From Bacteroidia bacterium (GTDB lineage Bacteria > Bacteroidota > Bacteroidia > AKYH767-A > OLB10), in contig JAEUTH010000019.1 in the NCBI GenBank assembly GCA_016788165.1, positions 62,001-126,000 on the forward strand: a stretch of DNA of 64,000 bases, given 5' to 3'. The notes below the pieces were generated by a model, which worked only from the letters and a program-made list of their open reading frames with translations, did not search any database and was not told where the DNA came from. This document shows positions 48,101-55,938 of the stretch, piece after piece (the first letter of the stretch is position 1; each line of letters starts with the position of its first letter). Made by a program: the position numbers and the translations under genes.

Positions 48101-48734
48101 TAAAAAACTTTATATGGATGCATTAGATGGCGGTTATTGGCAGTATGGTGATAACAGTGTACCCGAAGCCGGTGTTACCTATTTTGCCGGTACATTTGTG
48201 CGTCATCCGTTTGCATTAGCGGCTGCAAAAGCATCGCTCGAACATTTGATGGAAGCCGGCCCCGAGTTACAGGTAAACCTGAATCAACGTACGGCATACA
48301 TGGTAATGGCTTTAAACGAATTTTGCGAAACAAATCAACTTCCGTTTTACTGGGCTTCATTTGGATCGTTATTTAAAATTAAATACAAACAAGAATATGC
48401 TTATAGCGAATTATTAGCTTATGTACTGCGGTATAAAGGCATACATTATGTAGATGGGTTTCCTTGCTTTTTAACAACTGCGCATACCGATGATGATATT
48501 GAATTTATTATTGATACTCATAAAGAAGCAATGAAAGAACTTATGGATATTGGATTGATACCAAGTATTACAAATGAGAAATTACAGCCACCTTTGCAAA
48601 ATAATGAGAAACAAAAAATTAATAAAGACAGCCCTCCCTACCCCAATGCACGTTTAGGAAAAGATACTCAGGGCAACGATGCCTGGTTTATTGCCGACCC
48701 ACAACGCCCCGGCAAATACTTGCAAGTTAGCTGA
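42189..48734 (+). CDS. Hybrid NRPS/PKS megasynthase with aminotransferase domain
   Basis: The 2181-residue protein (ATG at 42189; a GTG three bases earlier also exists) has the order A (about 15-515), PCP (Ser562 in GGNSLL), KS (about 620-1050; Cys786 in TACSTS, His922 in EGHGTA, His962 in NIGHL), AT (about 1135-1430; Ser1227 in GHSIGE, HAFH at 1323-1326, the malonyl type), ACP (Ser1543 in GLDSL), a Gln-rich linker, and a PLP aminotransferase (about 1680-2130; Lys1958 in SYGKVCGGG) as in mycosubtilin/iturin synthases. The A pocket reads D209, V210, Q213, I256, I279, A281, H306, V314, A315, K506, close to proline codes. There is no C, KR or thioesterase domain. It is convergent with argS four bases away. 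Confidence 0.92.
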   Translation: MIKNNVFDYHYYQNVLQIIDEQVQLTPNMPAVHHHDKSLSYFELNQGANALAHLLIDEEVLPNALVGICMDRSLAMAVGILGIIKTGAAYVPFDAEYPTERIQFMLASAQCSVIVTQKKFADLFINSGAVVFIWEDVSGQLTNMPKINPDVQISANNLLYVLFTSGSTGMPKGVAMRHEPLVNLALWQKNETTLVDAANTLQFAPISFDVSFQEIISTWSTGGCLFMVDDALRLQATRLLQYIIDKNIERIYLPFIALQHLCEVAKQQNIIPYTLKDVITAGEQLQITTQIRSFFTALPDCLLHNHYGPTETHVATAITLEGAPSSWPNLPSIGKAIANDAIYILDENLYPVKVDTEGEIYIAGVGLAQGYLHNDALTAERFLLDALADDPNKRMYKTGDLGKWLPDGNIQYLGRADGQVKVRGYRIELGEIETTLADFEGITQTAVTVREDKSGLKRLVAYIVCKNFEPNTAAQIRQWLANKLPEYMQPAAYVNLDALPRTPSGKIDRKALPPPHTARTLPEPIVKPESAVEILIAETWCNLLMLDEVGVNDNFFELGGNSLLALQFIAQYHQRTGTEIPVVKLYQSPTISGLVQLIETPNTLIIQNHPQTPQTDNDIAIVGMSCRLPGANNIDKFWHNLFNGIESITHFNIETISPLVGDVFNDENYVAARGIIDAASFDASFFGMNPKLAAITDPQQRIFLEMAYQAIEDAGYAKNYKEHLIGIYAGVGNNTYYINNILKNDEALESLGSFQAMLANEKDYVATLAAYLLDVKGPALSIHTACSTSLVAIITAVKALRNFDCNMALAGGVTVTAPVNSGHIYSEGAMYSKDGHTKAYDAQGTGTVFSDGGGIVMLKRYADALRDGDHIHALISGVGINNDGHQKASFTAPSVTGQAGAIIMALNDAQVNAETINYIEGHGTATPIGDPIEVEALSLAYKTQTDKKSYCYLGSVKSNIGHLTAGAGVAGLIKTALILQKEIVPATLHYNTPNPNLNLNDSPFIINNKNEIFKQNLTLTAGVSSFGVGGTNAHVILKQHEQSKIELTDAQQQLFLLSAKTPTALVAYATTLANVLTNDSTANIASIVSALFHNKAAFNFRQCFVATDTSDAIKQLNDITNQEAILQQAKPPVVFTFPGQGAQYVRMGAAMYAANETYKENFDHCCNIYQAYSGVNLADIIFSSIHEEAPELNETQYTQPALFVTGYCLAKVWMQYGVQPYLLLGHSIGEFVAACLAGVFSLEDALLLVSERGRLMQSCARGSMLSVGASSDEIKPLLNKNLSIAAVNSNKLCVVSGVTSDIELLQQTLTEKDITHKLLRTSHAFHSPMMDKIVQPFEEIVSHIELHEPQIQIISSVTAQPLSNKEATSASYWAMHLRNTVVFADALQTVWQLQPDSIIIECGPRNTATTLAKQQANVIQKQKSFASMGNGNAQTEWHQFLNVAGLLWCNGYNINLSTLFPKTNYTWIPPYQFDKTQFWIEPKTQINSTISIPSQPLKTNMDNQSQKNNQPLISELKQLFEEASGMDMGNDHKALFTELGLDSLFLTQIAGKLTKRYGHKISFRQLNETQPDFESLANYLLPLLPEEIKTETTLQPKNVEMPLLPTGNVLEQMLLQQMQMQQQLLQYLATQQGTVSSSFQTKATNVTTVKQQLSTEEALEIKKPYGAIARIEKKVTHTLTPEQKEWINTFTTQYVAKTKSSKQYTQLHRAHLADPRVVTGFKPNLKELVYQVVVNKSNDAYVWDLDGNKYVDILNGFGSNMFGHSPDFIKKALAKQLDEGYELGPQHPLAGEVAKLICEFTQLDRAAICNTGSEAVLGCMRMARTVTGKNLIVTFNGAYHGINDEIIVRGSRSLKSYPASAGIPDESVQNVLVLDYGTDESLAIISERINELAGVMIEPIQSRRADFKPKEFIKQLRIITEQNNIPLIFDEVITGFRLAPNGAQEYFGVKADIASYGKVCGGGMPIGVMAGKKLYMDALDGGYWQYGDNSVPEAGVTYFAGTFVRHPFALAAAKASLEHLMEAGPELQVNLNQRTAYMVMALNEFCETNQLPFYWASFGSLFKIKYKQEYAYSELLAYVLRYKGIHYVDGFPCFLTTAHTDDDIEFIIDTHKEAMKELMDIGLIPSITNEKLQPPLQNNEKQKINKDSPPYPNARLGKDTQGNDAWFIADPQRPGKYLQVS

Positions 48735-48738
48735 TGGT

Positions 48739-50526
48739 TTACATGCGCTCAGGCACTTCGATACCCAATAAAAACAATGCATTTGCTAAACATGATGCAA
48801 CCTTTGCTGAAAGTTGTAAACGGAATGCAGTAGTGGTTGTTTTTTCCAAATCAATTACCACATGATCATGATAAAACTGATTGTACAATTTTGCTGTTTC
48901 AAAGGCATAAGCAGCTACTAATGATGGTGCCAATTTAGTGGCAGCTTCATGCACCGTTTCATCAAATTGCAAAACAGCTTTAAGCAACTCTTTTTCTTTT
49001 TCTTCTGGCTTAATTTGCGAAACATCTAATTTTAAATGTATCAGATTTTTTACGGTTTCATCATTACCTGCTTTACGTAAAATAGACTTAATACGCGCAT
49101 AGGCATATTGTATAAATGGGCCTGTATTGCCGTTAATATCAATGCTCTCGGCCGGGTTAAACAGCATTCGTTTTTCAGGGTCAACTTTTAATATGTAATA
49201 TTTTAATGCACCCATACCTATAGTATGATACAGTTGTTGTGCATGCGCATCGTCATATACATCTAACTTACCCATGCTGCGCGTTAGTGTTTCGGCATTG
49301 GCAATTGTTTGTGCTATTAAATCATCGGCATCAACCACCGTACCTTCACGCGATTTCATTTTACCACTTGGTAAATCAACCATGTTGTATGACATGTGAT
49401 ATAATTTATCCCAAAACGGATAACCTAATTTTTTAAAGACCAGGCGCAATACTTTGAAATGATAATCCTGCTCATTACCTACAACATAAATCATTTTATC
49501 GAAGTTGTAAGCATCAAAGCGCAACTTTGCCGTGCCTAAATCTTGCGTAATATAAACCGATGTTCCATCGCTACGCTGCAATAGCTTTAAGTCTAATCCT
49601 TCATCCGTTAAATCAACCCATACCGAACCATCTTCTTTCTTAAAAAACACACCCTTGTTTAAACCCGCTGCTACAATTTCTTTTCCCAACAAATAGGTAT
49701 TACTCTCATAATATATTTCATCAAAATCAACACCTAATTTACTGTAAGTAATATCAAATCCATCATAAACCCAACCATTCATAGTTTGCCATAAACTAAG
49801 CACAGCTTCATCACCTGTTTCCCATTTGCGCAACATTTCCTGCACTTGCAGCATTAATGGTGCTTGCTTTTCGGCTACATCCTTTGATATGCCCCGGGCT
49901 TCCATTTCGGTAACCTGCTCCCTATACTTAGCATCAAAAACCACATAATATTTGCCCACTAAATGATCGCCTTTAATACCGGTACTTTCCGGTGTTTCGT
50001 TATTACCAAATAGCTGCCATGCCAACATTGATTTACAAATATGCACACCCCTGTCATTTACAATATTTACTTTTTTAATGTTGTTTCCATCGGCAGCTAA
50101 AATGCGCGACAATGAAAAGCCTAATAAAATATTGCGTATATGCCCTAAGTGCAATGGTTTGTTTGTATTGGGCGAACTGTACTCAACTAAAACAGGGTTT
50201 GGTTTTATTGAAGATGTTTTGAGCGCGGGATTTAAAAATGCATCAACATAAACTTTGTTATTAATAGATAAATTTAAAAATCCGGCCACTGCCTGAAAAC
50301 TGCTTATTAATCCGGAAGATTGAACAACAATTTCTCCTATTTGTTTTGCAGTTTCTACAGGGCTTTTTTTAGATATTTTTAAATACGGAAAAACAACAAA
50401 AGTTACATCGCCCTCAAATTCTTTTTTAGTTGGCTCAATCAAAATTTGAGACGTTTCGATTGATACGTTATAAAGTTGGTATATGGCCTGTGTTATCAAA
50501 CCTTTTATTTCTTCAGAAAAAATCAT
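48739..50526 (-). CDS. argS: Arginyl-tRNA synthetase
   Basis: The 595-residue class I synthetase charges tRNA-Arg. The first signature is VEYSSPNTNKPLHLGHIRN with HLGH, the second is LPSGKMKSREGTVV in place of KMSKS, and the C-terminal DALR-type anticodon domain ends with ASCLANALFLLGIEVPERM (residues about 577-595). Length is canonical. It is convergent with the megasynthase, leaving no room for a separate terminator. A single copy housekeeping gene is expected. Confidence 0.97.
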   Translation of the reverse strand: MIFSEEIKGLITQAIYQLYNVSIETSQILIEPTKKEFEGDVTFVVFPYLKISKKSPVETAKQIGEIVVQSSGLISSFQAVAGFLNLSINNKVYVDAFLNPALKTSSIKPNPVLVEYSSPNTNKPLHLGHIRNILLGFSLSRILAADGNNIKKVNIVNDRGVHICKSMLAWQLFGNNETPESTGIKGDHLVGKYYVVFDAKYREQVTEMEARGISKDVAEKQAPLMLQVQEMLRKWETGDEAVLSLWQTMNGWVYDGFDITYSKLGVDFDEIYYESNTYLLGKEIVAAGLNKGVFFKKEDGSVWVDLTDEGLDLKLLQRSDGTSVYITQDLGTAKLRFDAYNFDKMIYVVGNEQDYHFKVLRLVFKKLGYPFWDKLYHMSYNMVDLPSGKMKSREGTVVDADDLIAQTIANAETLTRSMGKLDVYDDAHAQQLYHTIGMGALKYYILKVDPEKRMLFNPAESIDINGNTGPFIQYAYARIKSILRKAGNDETVKNLIHLKLDVSQIKPEEKEKELLKAVLQFDETVHEAATKLAPSLVAAYAFETAKLYNQFYHDHVVIDLEKTTTTAFRLQLSAKVASCLANALFLLGIEVPERM

Positions 50527-50552
50527 AGTTGCAGTAAGATTACATTTAAATT

Positions 50553-51749
50553 TTAGTCGGCTTTAACAATTAATTTACGGGCAACGGTAATACAAATAAT
50601 GCTTACAGCAATAGCAAAAAATCCTACCCAGTTGTAATGAAGCAATTTGCCGTTTTCATCGGTTGTAACTATAAAGCCTGAAATTAATGCAGCTAAGGCT
50701 GTTGCCAGATTTTGACTCGATGCATTAATATTCATAAAGCCACCCCGGTATTGTGGTTTAACTACGCTGGTAATAAGGGCTTGTGCCGGTACGTAACGCC
50801 CGGCACCAAAAATAAAAAACAAAGCAGCTACTAATAACACCCATACAATAGACACTTGCTGTAAGTTGGTTAAAACAAATACCGGAAACCAAGAGCCAAT
50901 TACCAGATAGGCAAACACTTTATACTTGCCATACTTATCGGCAAGGCGACCAATAACAGGCGAAAAAATTAAGGTACTTAATCCACCTACCATATATACC
51001 CAGGCAATTTGGGCTTTTGTAAAACCTACATTTTTTTCGATATACTGGGCTAAAAACGGGATGGTTACAAAATGACTTAATACCAATGTAAACATCATAA
51101 GCAAAGCAATTTGTAAGTTGGTGTCGTTTACAATAATCTTAGCTACATGCGGCTTTTCATTTTTATCCTCTAAGTGAATTTTAAGCTGCGGTAAAAGAAA
51201 AAAAATGGTTGGTAATAAAATAACGCCCATTGCACCTACCATTATAAAAGGAATATGCCATTGAAAAGTATCGGCTAAATAAATACCTACAGGCACGCCT
51301 GCAACCGAAGCTAAAGAAAAACCTGCAAACAAAACTCCCATGGCTTTACCGCGTCTTTCAAACGGTATATAATCGCCAACAATAGCCAATACCTGGGCTG
51401 CAATAAGGCCGCCAAACAAGCCGGCAAAAATGCGAGCAAAAATCAAGAAGTAAAAAGTGGGTGCCCATGCACAAGCAAACGTTCCAATTAAAAAGCCCGT
51501 GTAAACAAATAGCAGCAACGATTTCCGATCGAACTTGTCGACAAAAAAGCTGGCTGCTATACTGCTGCCAAATGCGGCAAATGCATAGGCCGAAACTATA
51601 AAGCTAAATTGCTGCGGACTGATATTAAATGCGGGCATTATGTGTACGCTTAACGGCATCATGATCATAAAATCCATGATGTTTGTAAATTGTAGTGCCG
51701 CTAATAAAAATAAAACTGCCTTTTCGTTTTTAATATATGGTTGCGTCAT
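50553..51749 (-). CDS. MFS transporter
   Basis: The 398-residue protein has 12 hydrophobic segments and MFS signatures: FVDKFDRKSLLLF in the loop 2-3 position and GRLADKYGKYKVF for the equivalent loop in the second half. The arrangement fits drug- or sugar-efflux members of the DHA/AraJ type. It lies 26 bases upstream of argS on the same strand. A link to the megasynthase product is possible from proximity, but nothing in its sequence shows the substrate. Confidence 0.9.
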   Translation of the reverse strand: MTQPYIKNEKAVLFLLAALQFTNIMDFMIMMPLSVHIMPAFNISPQQFSFIVSAYAFAAFGSSIAASFFVDKFDRKSLLLFVYTGFLIGTFACAWAPTFYFLIFARIFAGLFGGLIAAQVLAIVGDYIPFERRGKAMGVLFAGFSLASVAGVPVGIYLADTFQWHIPFIMVGAMGVILLPTIFFLLPQLKIHLEDKNEKPHVAKIIVNDTNLQIALLMMFTLVLSHFVTIPFLAQYIEKNVGFTKAQIAWVYMVGGLSTLIFSPVIGRLADKYGKYKVFAYLVIGSWFPVFVLTNLQQVSIVWVLLVAALFFIFGAGRYVPAQALITSVVKPQYRGGFMNINASSQNLATALAALISGFIVTTDENGKLLHYNWVGFFAIAVSIICITVARKLIVKAD

Positions 51750-51827
51750 GTTTTAGAGAAAGTACAAACTCAACCTAATGTAAACAGATTGATAACAAAT
51801 TTTAATTTAATCAATAATCAATAATCA

Positions 51828-54200
51828 TTAGTTATTACCTAATTGTGCTTTAGCAGTTTTTATTTGCTGATCGTAAAGTGTTTGTGAAATGCTTTTATCA
51901 TTTTTAAAAAATACACTTCCGTAACTGGCAACTACTTTTTGATAGGTATCTTTATAATCTTTACGATGTATAATTGTGGTGGTTATTTTCTTATTGCCTT
52001 CTTCACGTGTACTTTCATCTATTTTAATAACCTCTTCATTTTTAGCGAACGATTTACTTGCTGCAGCTTTGGCATCTTGCAATTCCTGCAAACGTTTTTG
52101 CTCAACCGAACTTAAGGCCGATGATTTAGATTTTGCAAGTAAAGCTGCTTCTTCGGTTTCGCGTTGTTTGACTGCTTGTATACTATCTTGCTTTGCCTTT
52201 GCTTCAGCTTCGGCCTTCGATTTAGCTAAAGCTAAAGCAGCTTCATCTTCGCGAATTTTTGCTTCGGCCAGTGCGGCTGCTTTTGCTTGTGCAATACTAT
52301 CCTGTTTGGCTTTTTCCTGCGCTAGCAATAAGGCTTTTTCTTCGTTTGCCTTTCTTATTTTTTCGGCTGCGGCTACTTTGGCTAAACTATCCTGTGTAAA
52401 TTTTGCTGCGGCTGCTAAACGTGCTTGCTCGGCAGCTTCGGCTTTGGCTTTTATTTCGGCTTCGCGCTTGGCTGTTGCAATCGAATCTTGCTTGGCTTTT
52501 TCCAATGCTGCTAAACGTGCTTTTTCGGCTGCGGCAGCCTTAGCTGTACTTATCGAATCGAGTCGGGCTTGTTCGGCTGCTTCTTTACGCGCTTTGGCTT
52601 CGGCTGCTAATTGTACTGCTTTGGCTGCTGCTTCAACCTTAGCCAAACTATCTTGCGTAAATTTTGCTGCTGCTTCTAAACGTGCTTTTTCTGCCGCCTC
52701 GGCTTTGGCTTTTATTTCGGCTTCGCGTTTGGCTGTTGCTATCGAATCTTGTTTGGCTTTTTCCAATGCTGCTAAGCGTGCTTTTTCGGCAGCGGCAGCC
52801 TTAACTGTACTTATCGAATCGAGTCGGGCTTGTTCGGCTGCTTCTTTACGTGCTTTGGCTTCGGCTGCTAACTGTGCTGCTTTTGCTGCTGCTTCAACTT
52901 TGGCTAAACTATCCTGTGTAAATTTTGCTGCAGCTGCTAAACGTGCTTGCTCGGCAGCATCGGCTTTGGCTTTTATTTCGGCTTCGCGTTTGGCTGTTGC
53001 AATCGAATCTTGTTTGGCTTTTTCTAATGCGGCTAATTGCGCAGCTTTAGCTGCTGCTTCAACCTTTGCTAAACTATCTTGTGTAAATTTTGCTGCGGCT
53101 GCTAAGCGCGCTTGCTCGGCAGCCTCGGCTTTGGCTTTAATTTCTGCTTCGCGTTTGGCTGTTGCTATCGAATCTTGTTTGGCTTTTTCTAATGCTGCTA
53201 AGCGTGCTTGCTCGGCAGCCTCGGCTTTGGCTTTAATTTCCGCTTCGCGTTTGGCTGTGGCAATCGAATCTTGTTTGGATTTTTCTAATGCTGCCAATCT
53301 TGCTTTTTCGGCTGCTGCTTGTGCTTTGGCAATGCTATCTGAATATGCTTTTTCAATTGCTGCCAACTTAGCTGCTTCAATGGCATCGGCTTTCGCTTTT
53401 GCTGCTGCTGCATTCGCATCAGCAATCGAATCTTGCCGTGCTTTTGCTGCTGCTGCTAATCTTTCTTTTTCCTTGGCTACTGCTATGAGTTGTAAAGAGT
53501 CGGCTTCGGCTTTTTTAGCGGCAGCGGCAGCTGCCTGCGCCAATCGTTTGGAATCGGCTTCGGCTTTTGCTATGCTATCGGATACTGCCTTTTCGAGTGC
53601 TGCAATTCGTGCTAATTCGGCAGCGCGTTTGGCTGCTTCGGCTCGCACTGCTGTAATGCTATCTTGCCTCATTTTTTCAATAGCAGCTAACCTTTGTTTT
53701 TCCTTTTCGGCCGATGCTTTGGCATATTCTCCTTTTAATGCATCTAACTCGGCTTTACGCGAAGCTGAGTACTTTTGATCGTAATCAAAATCTTCGTACA
53801 TATCGCTATAGCTGATTTTTGCAACCGGTTTATCTAATTTATCACCTGTTTCAACTCCTTCAACTTTCTTAAACAAATCAATTTTAAATTTATAAGAAAA
53901 TAAAGTTTTAACTGCAGCTGGTGGTACACGTGTATCAACTAAAACCGATTTACTAATCATGCCTGATTTAGAAAAAGTGATGGTGTATTGCGTGTTCAAA
54001 TCCAAGTTAAGAATATACTTACCACCCGATGCTGAAATTAATTTATCTCCTTCTTCGTTTCCTTTTAGCACCTTAATATCAGCACCTTCTATACCTTTAC
54101 CGTCAGTCATTACACTACCTAACAACTCTAAACTTCCCTGCGCATTAATTTTACTTATGCTCGTAAGCGCAATAAGTATTATAAATAATTTTCTAATCAT
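51828..54200 (-). CDS. Ala-rich coiled-coil repeat protein with carboxypeptidase-regulatory-like N-terminus
   Basis: The 790-residue protein has a signal peptide (1-20, ending SKINAQ), a small beta-sandwich of the carboxypeptidase-regulatory type (about 25-115; ITFSKSGMISKSVLVDTRV), then about 540 residues of highly repetitive Ala/Lys/Glu helix with recurrent QDSIA motifs, and a unique C-terminal domain (about 715-790). It resembles TolA-like spacer proteins, so it may span the periplasm. DNA repeats of 261, 165 and 96 bases underlie the helix region. The function is unknown. Confidence 0.75.
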   Translation of the reverse strand: MIRKLFIILIALTSISKINAQGSLELLGSVMTDGKGIEGADIKVLKGNEEGDKLISASGGKYILNLDLNTQYTITFSKSGMISKSVLVDTRVPPAAVKTLFSYKFKIDLFKKVEGVETGDKLDKPVAKISYSDMYEDFDYDQKYSASRKAELDALKGEYAKASAEKEKQRLAAIEKMRQDSITAVRAEAAKRAAELARIAALEKAVSDSIAKAEADSKRLAQAAAAAAKKAEADSLQLIAVAKEKERLAAAAKARQDSIADANAAAAKAKADAIEAAKLAAIEKAYSDSIAKAQAAAEKARLAALEKSKQDSIATAKREAEIKAKAEAAEQARLAALEKAKQDSIATAKREAEIKAKAEAAEQARLAAAAKFTQDSLAKVEAAAKAAQLAALEKAKQDSIATAKREAEIKAKADAAEQARLAAAAKFTQDSLAKVEAAAKAAQLAAEAKARKEAAEQARLDSISTVKAAAAEKARLAALEKAKQDSIATAKREAEIKAKAEAAEKARLEAAAKFTQDSLAKVEAAAKAVQLAAEAKARKEAAEQARLDSISTAKAAAAEKARLAALEKAKQDSIATAKREAEIKAKAEAAEQARLAAAAKFTQDSLAKVAAAEKIRKANEEKALLLAQEKAKQDSIAQAKAAALAEAKIREDEAALALAKSKAEAEAKAKQDSIQAVKQRETEEAALLAKSKSSALSSVEQKRLQELQDAKAAASKSFAKNEEVIKIDESTREEGNKKITTTIIHRKDYKDTYQKVVASYGSVFFKNDKSISQTLYDQQIKTAKAQLGNN
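52380..53340 (-). repeat. Internal tandem repeats of 261 / 165 / 96 bp
   Basis: A recurring block (marked by GGCTGTTGC-type anchors at 52471, 52732, 52993, 53158 and 53254) shows spacings of 261, 261, 165 and 96 bases, and 261 equals 165 plus 96. A second anchor, coding for KFTQDSLAK, recurs with the same spacings. All are multiples of three, so the reading frame is kept. The pattern suggests expansion and contraction by recombination. Confidence 0.85.
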
Positions 54201-54361
54201 TTTTAGCTAAACGTAATTTTGTAAATAAGCCCAATTTAATGACATACATTTTATTTTTATCGAAAGAAAGTTATCCGACATTCAAATATTCAAAATAAAA
54301 TGCGCAATAATTATTGGGTTGTAAATGTAAACGAAAATTGAAGTTTGGCATTGCATGGAAT

Positions 54362-55216
54362 TTAGTGTGCATTAGAAAAAACCTGGTTTGCATGCGCTAA
54401 AGCTTCGTCAAATTCATTTGTGTTGACGTTGGTTTCTACGCCACTATTTTTAAGATAGAACAACAAATTTTCAGTTGCCAGATTTCCGGTTAAAGTATCA
54501 TTGGCAAAAGGGCATCCACCATAACCCTTTAGTGCAGTATCAAATCGTTTACAACCATTTTTAAATGCTGCGTCAACTTTTAATTGCCAATTGTTGTTAT
54601 TGGTATGCAGATGTGCTCCAAATTCGGTTTGCGTATATGTTGCTGTCAGATTTTTGAATAAGTTTGAAATATCATCAGTTGCAGCAATACCAACGGTATC
54701 AGCCAAAGAAATAATTTTTACATCTTTTTCAACTAATTGCTGTGTATAGTTTGCAACCAAATCAGTATTCCAAACATCTCCATAAGGATTACCAAAACCC
54801 ATACTTAAATATACTACCAGCTTTTTATTATTTTTAATACACAGATTTTGTATTTCGTCAACATTTACCAGCGATTGGGCTATGGTTGCATTTGTATTTC
54901 TTAATTGAAACGTTTCAGAAACCGATAACGGATAACCCAAAAAAGTAATCTCATTAAAATTTACGGCTTCGGTTGCACCACGAACGTTGGCTACAATGGC
55001 CAAAAGATTTGTTTTTGTGTTTGCTAAATCTAATTGTTCTAATACATCAACCGTATCGCGCAATTGTGGTATTGCTTTAGGTGATACAAAGCTTCCAAAA
55101 TCAATAGTATCGAAACCTACTTTAAGCAATTGGTTTATGTAAGCAGCTTTTTGCGATGTAGGGATAAAATCAATTAAACCTTGCATGGCATCTCTGGGGC
55201 ACTCAATTATTTTCAT
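54362..55216 (-). CDS. Hydroxymethylglutaryl-CoA lyase-like enzyme
   Basis: The 284-residue TIM-barrel protein fits the HMG-CoA lyase group of the DRE-TIM superfamily. The opening IIECPRDAMQGL replaces the usual E-x-PRDGxQ motif. Later GFDTIDFGSFVSPKAIPQL, VYLSMGFGNPYGDV and SLADTVGIA hold the divalent-metal histidines and substrate-binding regions (the metal HxH is in EFGAHLHTNNNN). Leucine catabolism or a related aldol cleavage is likely. It is followed by the DUF4920 lipoprotein gene upstream. Confidence 0.88.
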   Translation of the reverse strand: MKIIECPRDAMQGLIDFIPTSQKAAYINQLLKVGFDTIDFGSFVSPKAIPQLRDTVDVLEQLDLANTKTNLLAIVANVRGATEAVNFNEITFLGYPLSVSETFQLRNTNATIAQSLVNVDEIQNLCIKNNKKLVVYLSMGFGNPYGDVWNTDLVANYTQQLVEKDVKIISLADTVGIAATDDISNLFKNLTATYTQTEFGAHLHTNNNNWQLKVDAAFKNGCKRFDTALKGYGGCPFANDTLTGNLATENLLFYLKNSGVETNVNTNEFDEALAHANQVFSNAH

Positions 55217-55232
55217 GCTTTGGCTTACGGTA

Positions 55233-55730
55233 TTATTTTATTACAACACCATGCGCAATAAAGGATAACTCAAACTTAGGCGTGGTTATGGCATCAATCT
55301 CTGCCTGTGGCTTATGTGCATCCTCAGCATAGTGTTTTTGATCTTCAACCGACATGGTATCCATAACAGCTGTACCACTAATCAAAGCAATTTTTCCGGC
55401 TGCATCTTTTGGTACAAAAAATTCGTGATCTTTCATCTTGATAAACATTTGTGTGCCATCACCTTTTTCAACATTCATCCAGCATCCCATTTCCTGACAT
55501 ACCTCGGTAATTTTTGCTTCAATAACCATATCCTCTAACGCAGCTTTGTTTTGCATTTGTGCCGCTAACGCTGCTACGGTGATGCCTGTTTGTTTCTCAA
55601 TTTTTTCTCCATAACTATTCGCAATAGTTTCGGTTTGCATTGTTGCATCCACTTTTTTTTCAGTTGATGGATTGCAAGCGAATAGATAAGTTAGTGAAAG
55701 TAAAACAATACCCTTTTTCATAATATTCAT
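55233..55730 (-). CDS. DUF4920 lipoprotein
   Basis: The 165-residue protein has a lipoprotein signal (LLSLTYLFACNPSTEKK). The mature domain matches DUF4920: EAKITEVCQEMGCWMNVEKG, MFIKMKDHEFFVPKDAAGK, and TPKFELSFIAHGVVIK. It carries a Cys pair around CQEMGCWM which suggests a small OB-like metal- or heme-binding fold; the function is not known. A start at 55721 (second methionine) is also possible. Confidence 0.85.
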   Translation of the reverse strand: MNIMKKGIVLLSLTYLFACNPSTEKKVDATMQTETIANSYGEKIEKQTGITVAALAAQMQNKAALEDMVIEAKITEVCQEMGCWMNVEKGDGTQMFIKMKDHEFFVPKDAAGKIALISGTAVMDTMSVEDQKHYAEDAHKPQAEIDAITTPKFELSFIAHGVVIK

Positions 55731-55938
55731 TTTTTTAAAGTAAACCGCAAAAGTACAGTATTCCGATTTTTCAAGTTACCTAAAATTCAATTTTATTTTA
55801 AACAATTTTAAAGAATAATTTTTGTGAATGGGCAAAATTTAACTGTGATTTTTTTGTGAAAACATTTTTTTATATTAGCGGCTGTTTATAGCACACACAC
55901 CAGTTTACCTTTTTACCAATTTACCAATGCATTATTTT

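Noticed and set aside
50553-51749. MFS transporter as a dedicated exporter of the megasynthase product
   Set aside because: It lies beyond argS on the opposite strand and has no sequence feature tying it to the product, so I did not count it as part of the system.
51976-53778. A 600-codon open frame on the plus strand opposite the Ala-rich repeat gene
   Set aside because: Its product is Ala/Ser-rich low complexity that mirrors the repeats of the minus-strand gene, whose signal peptide and N-terminal domain show it to be the real one.
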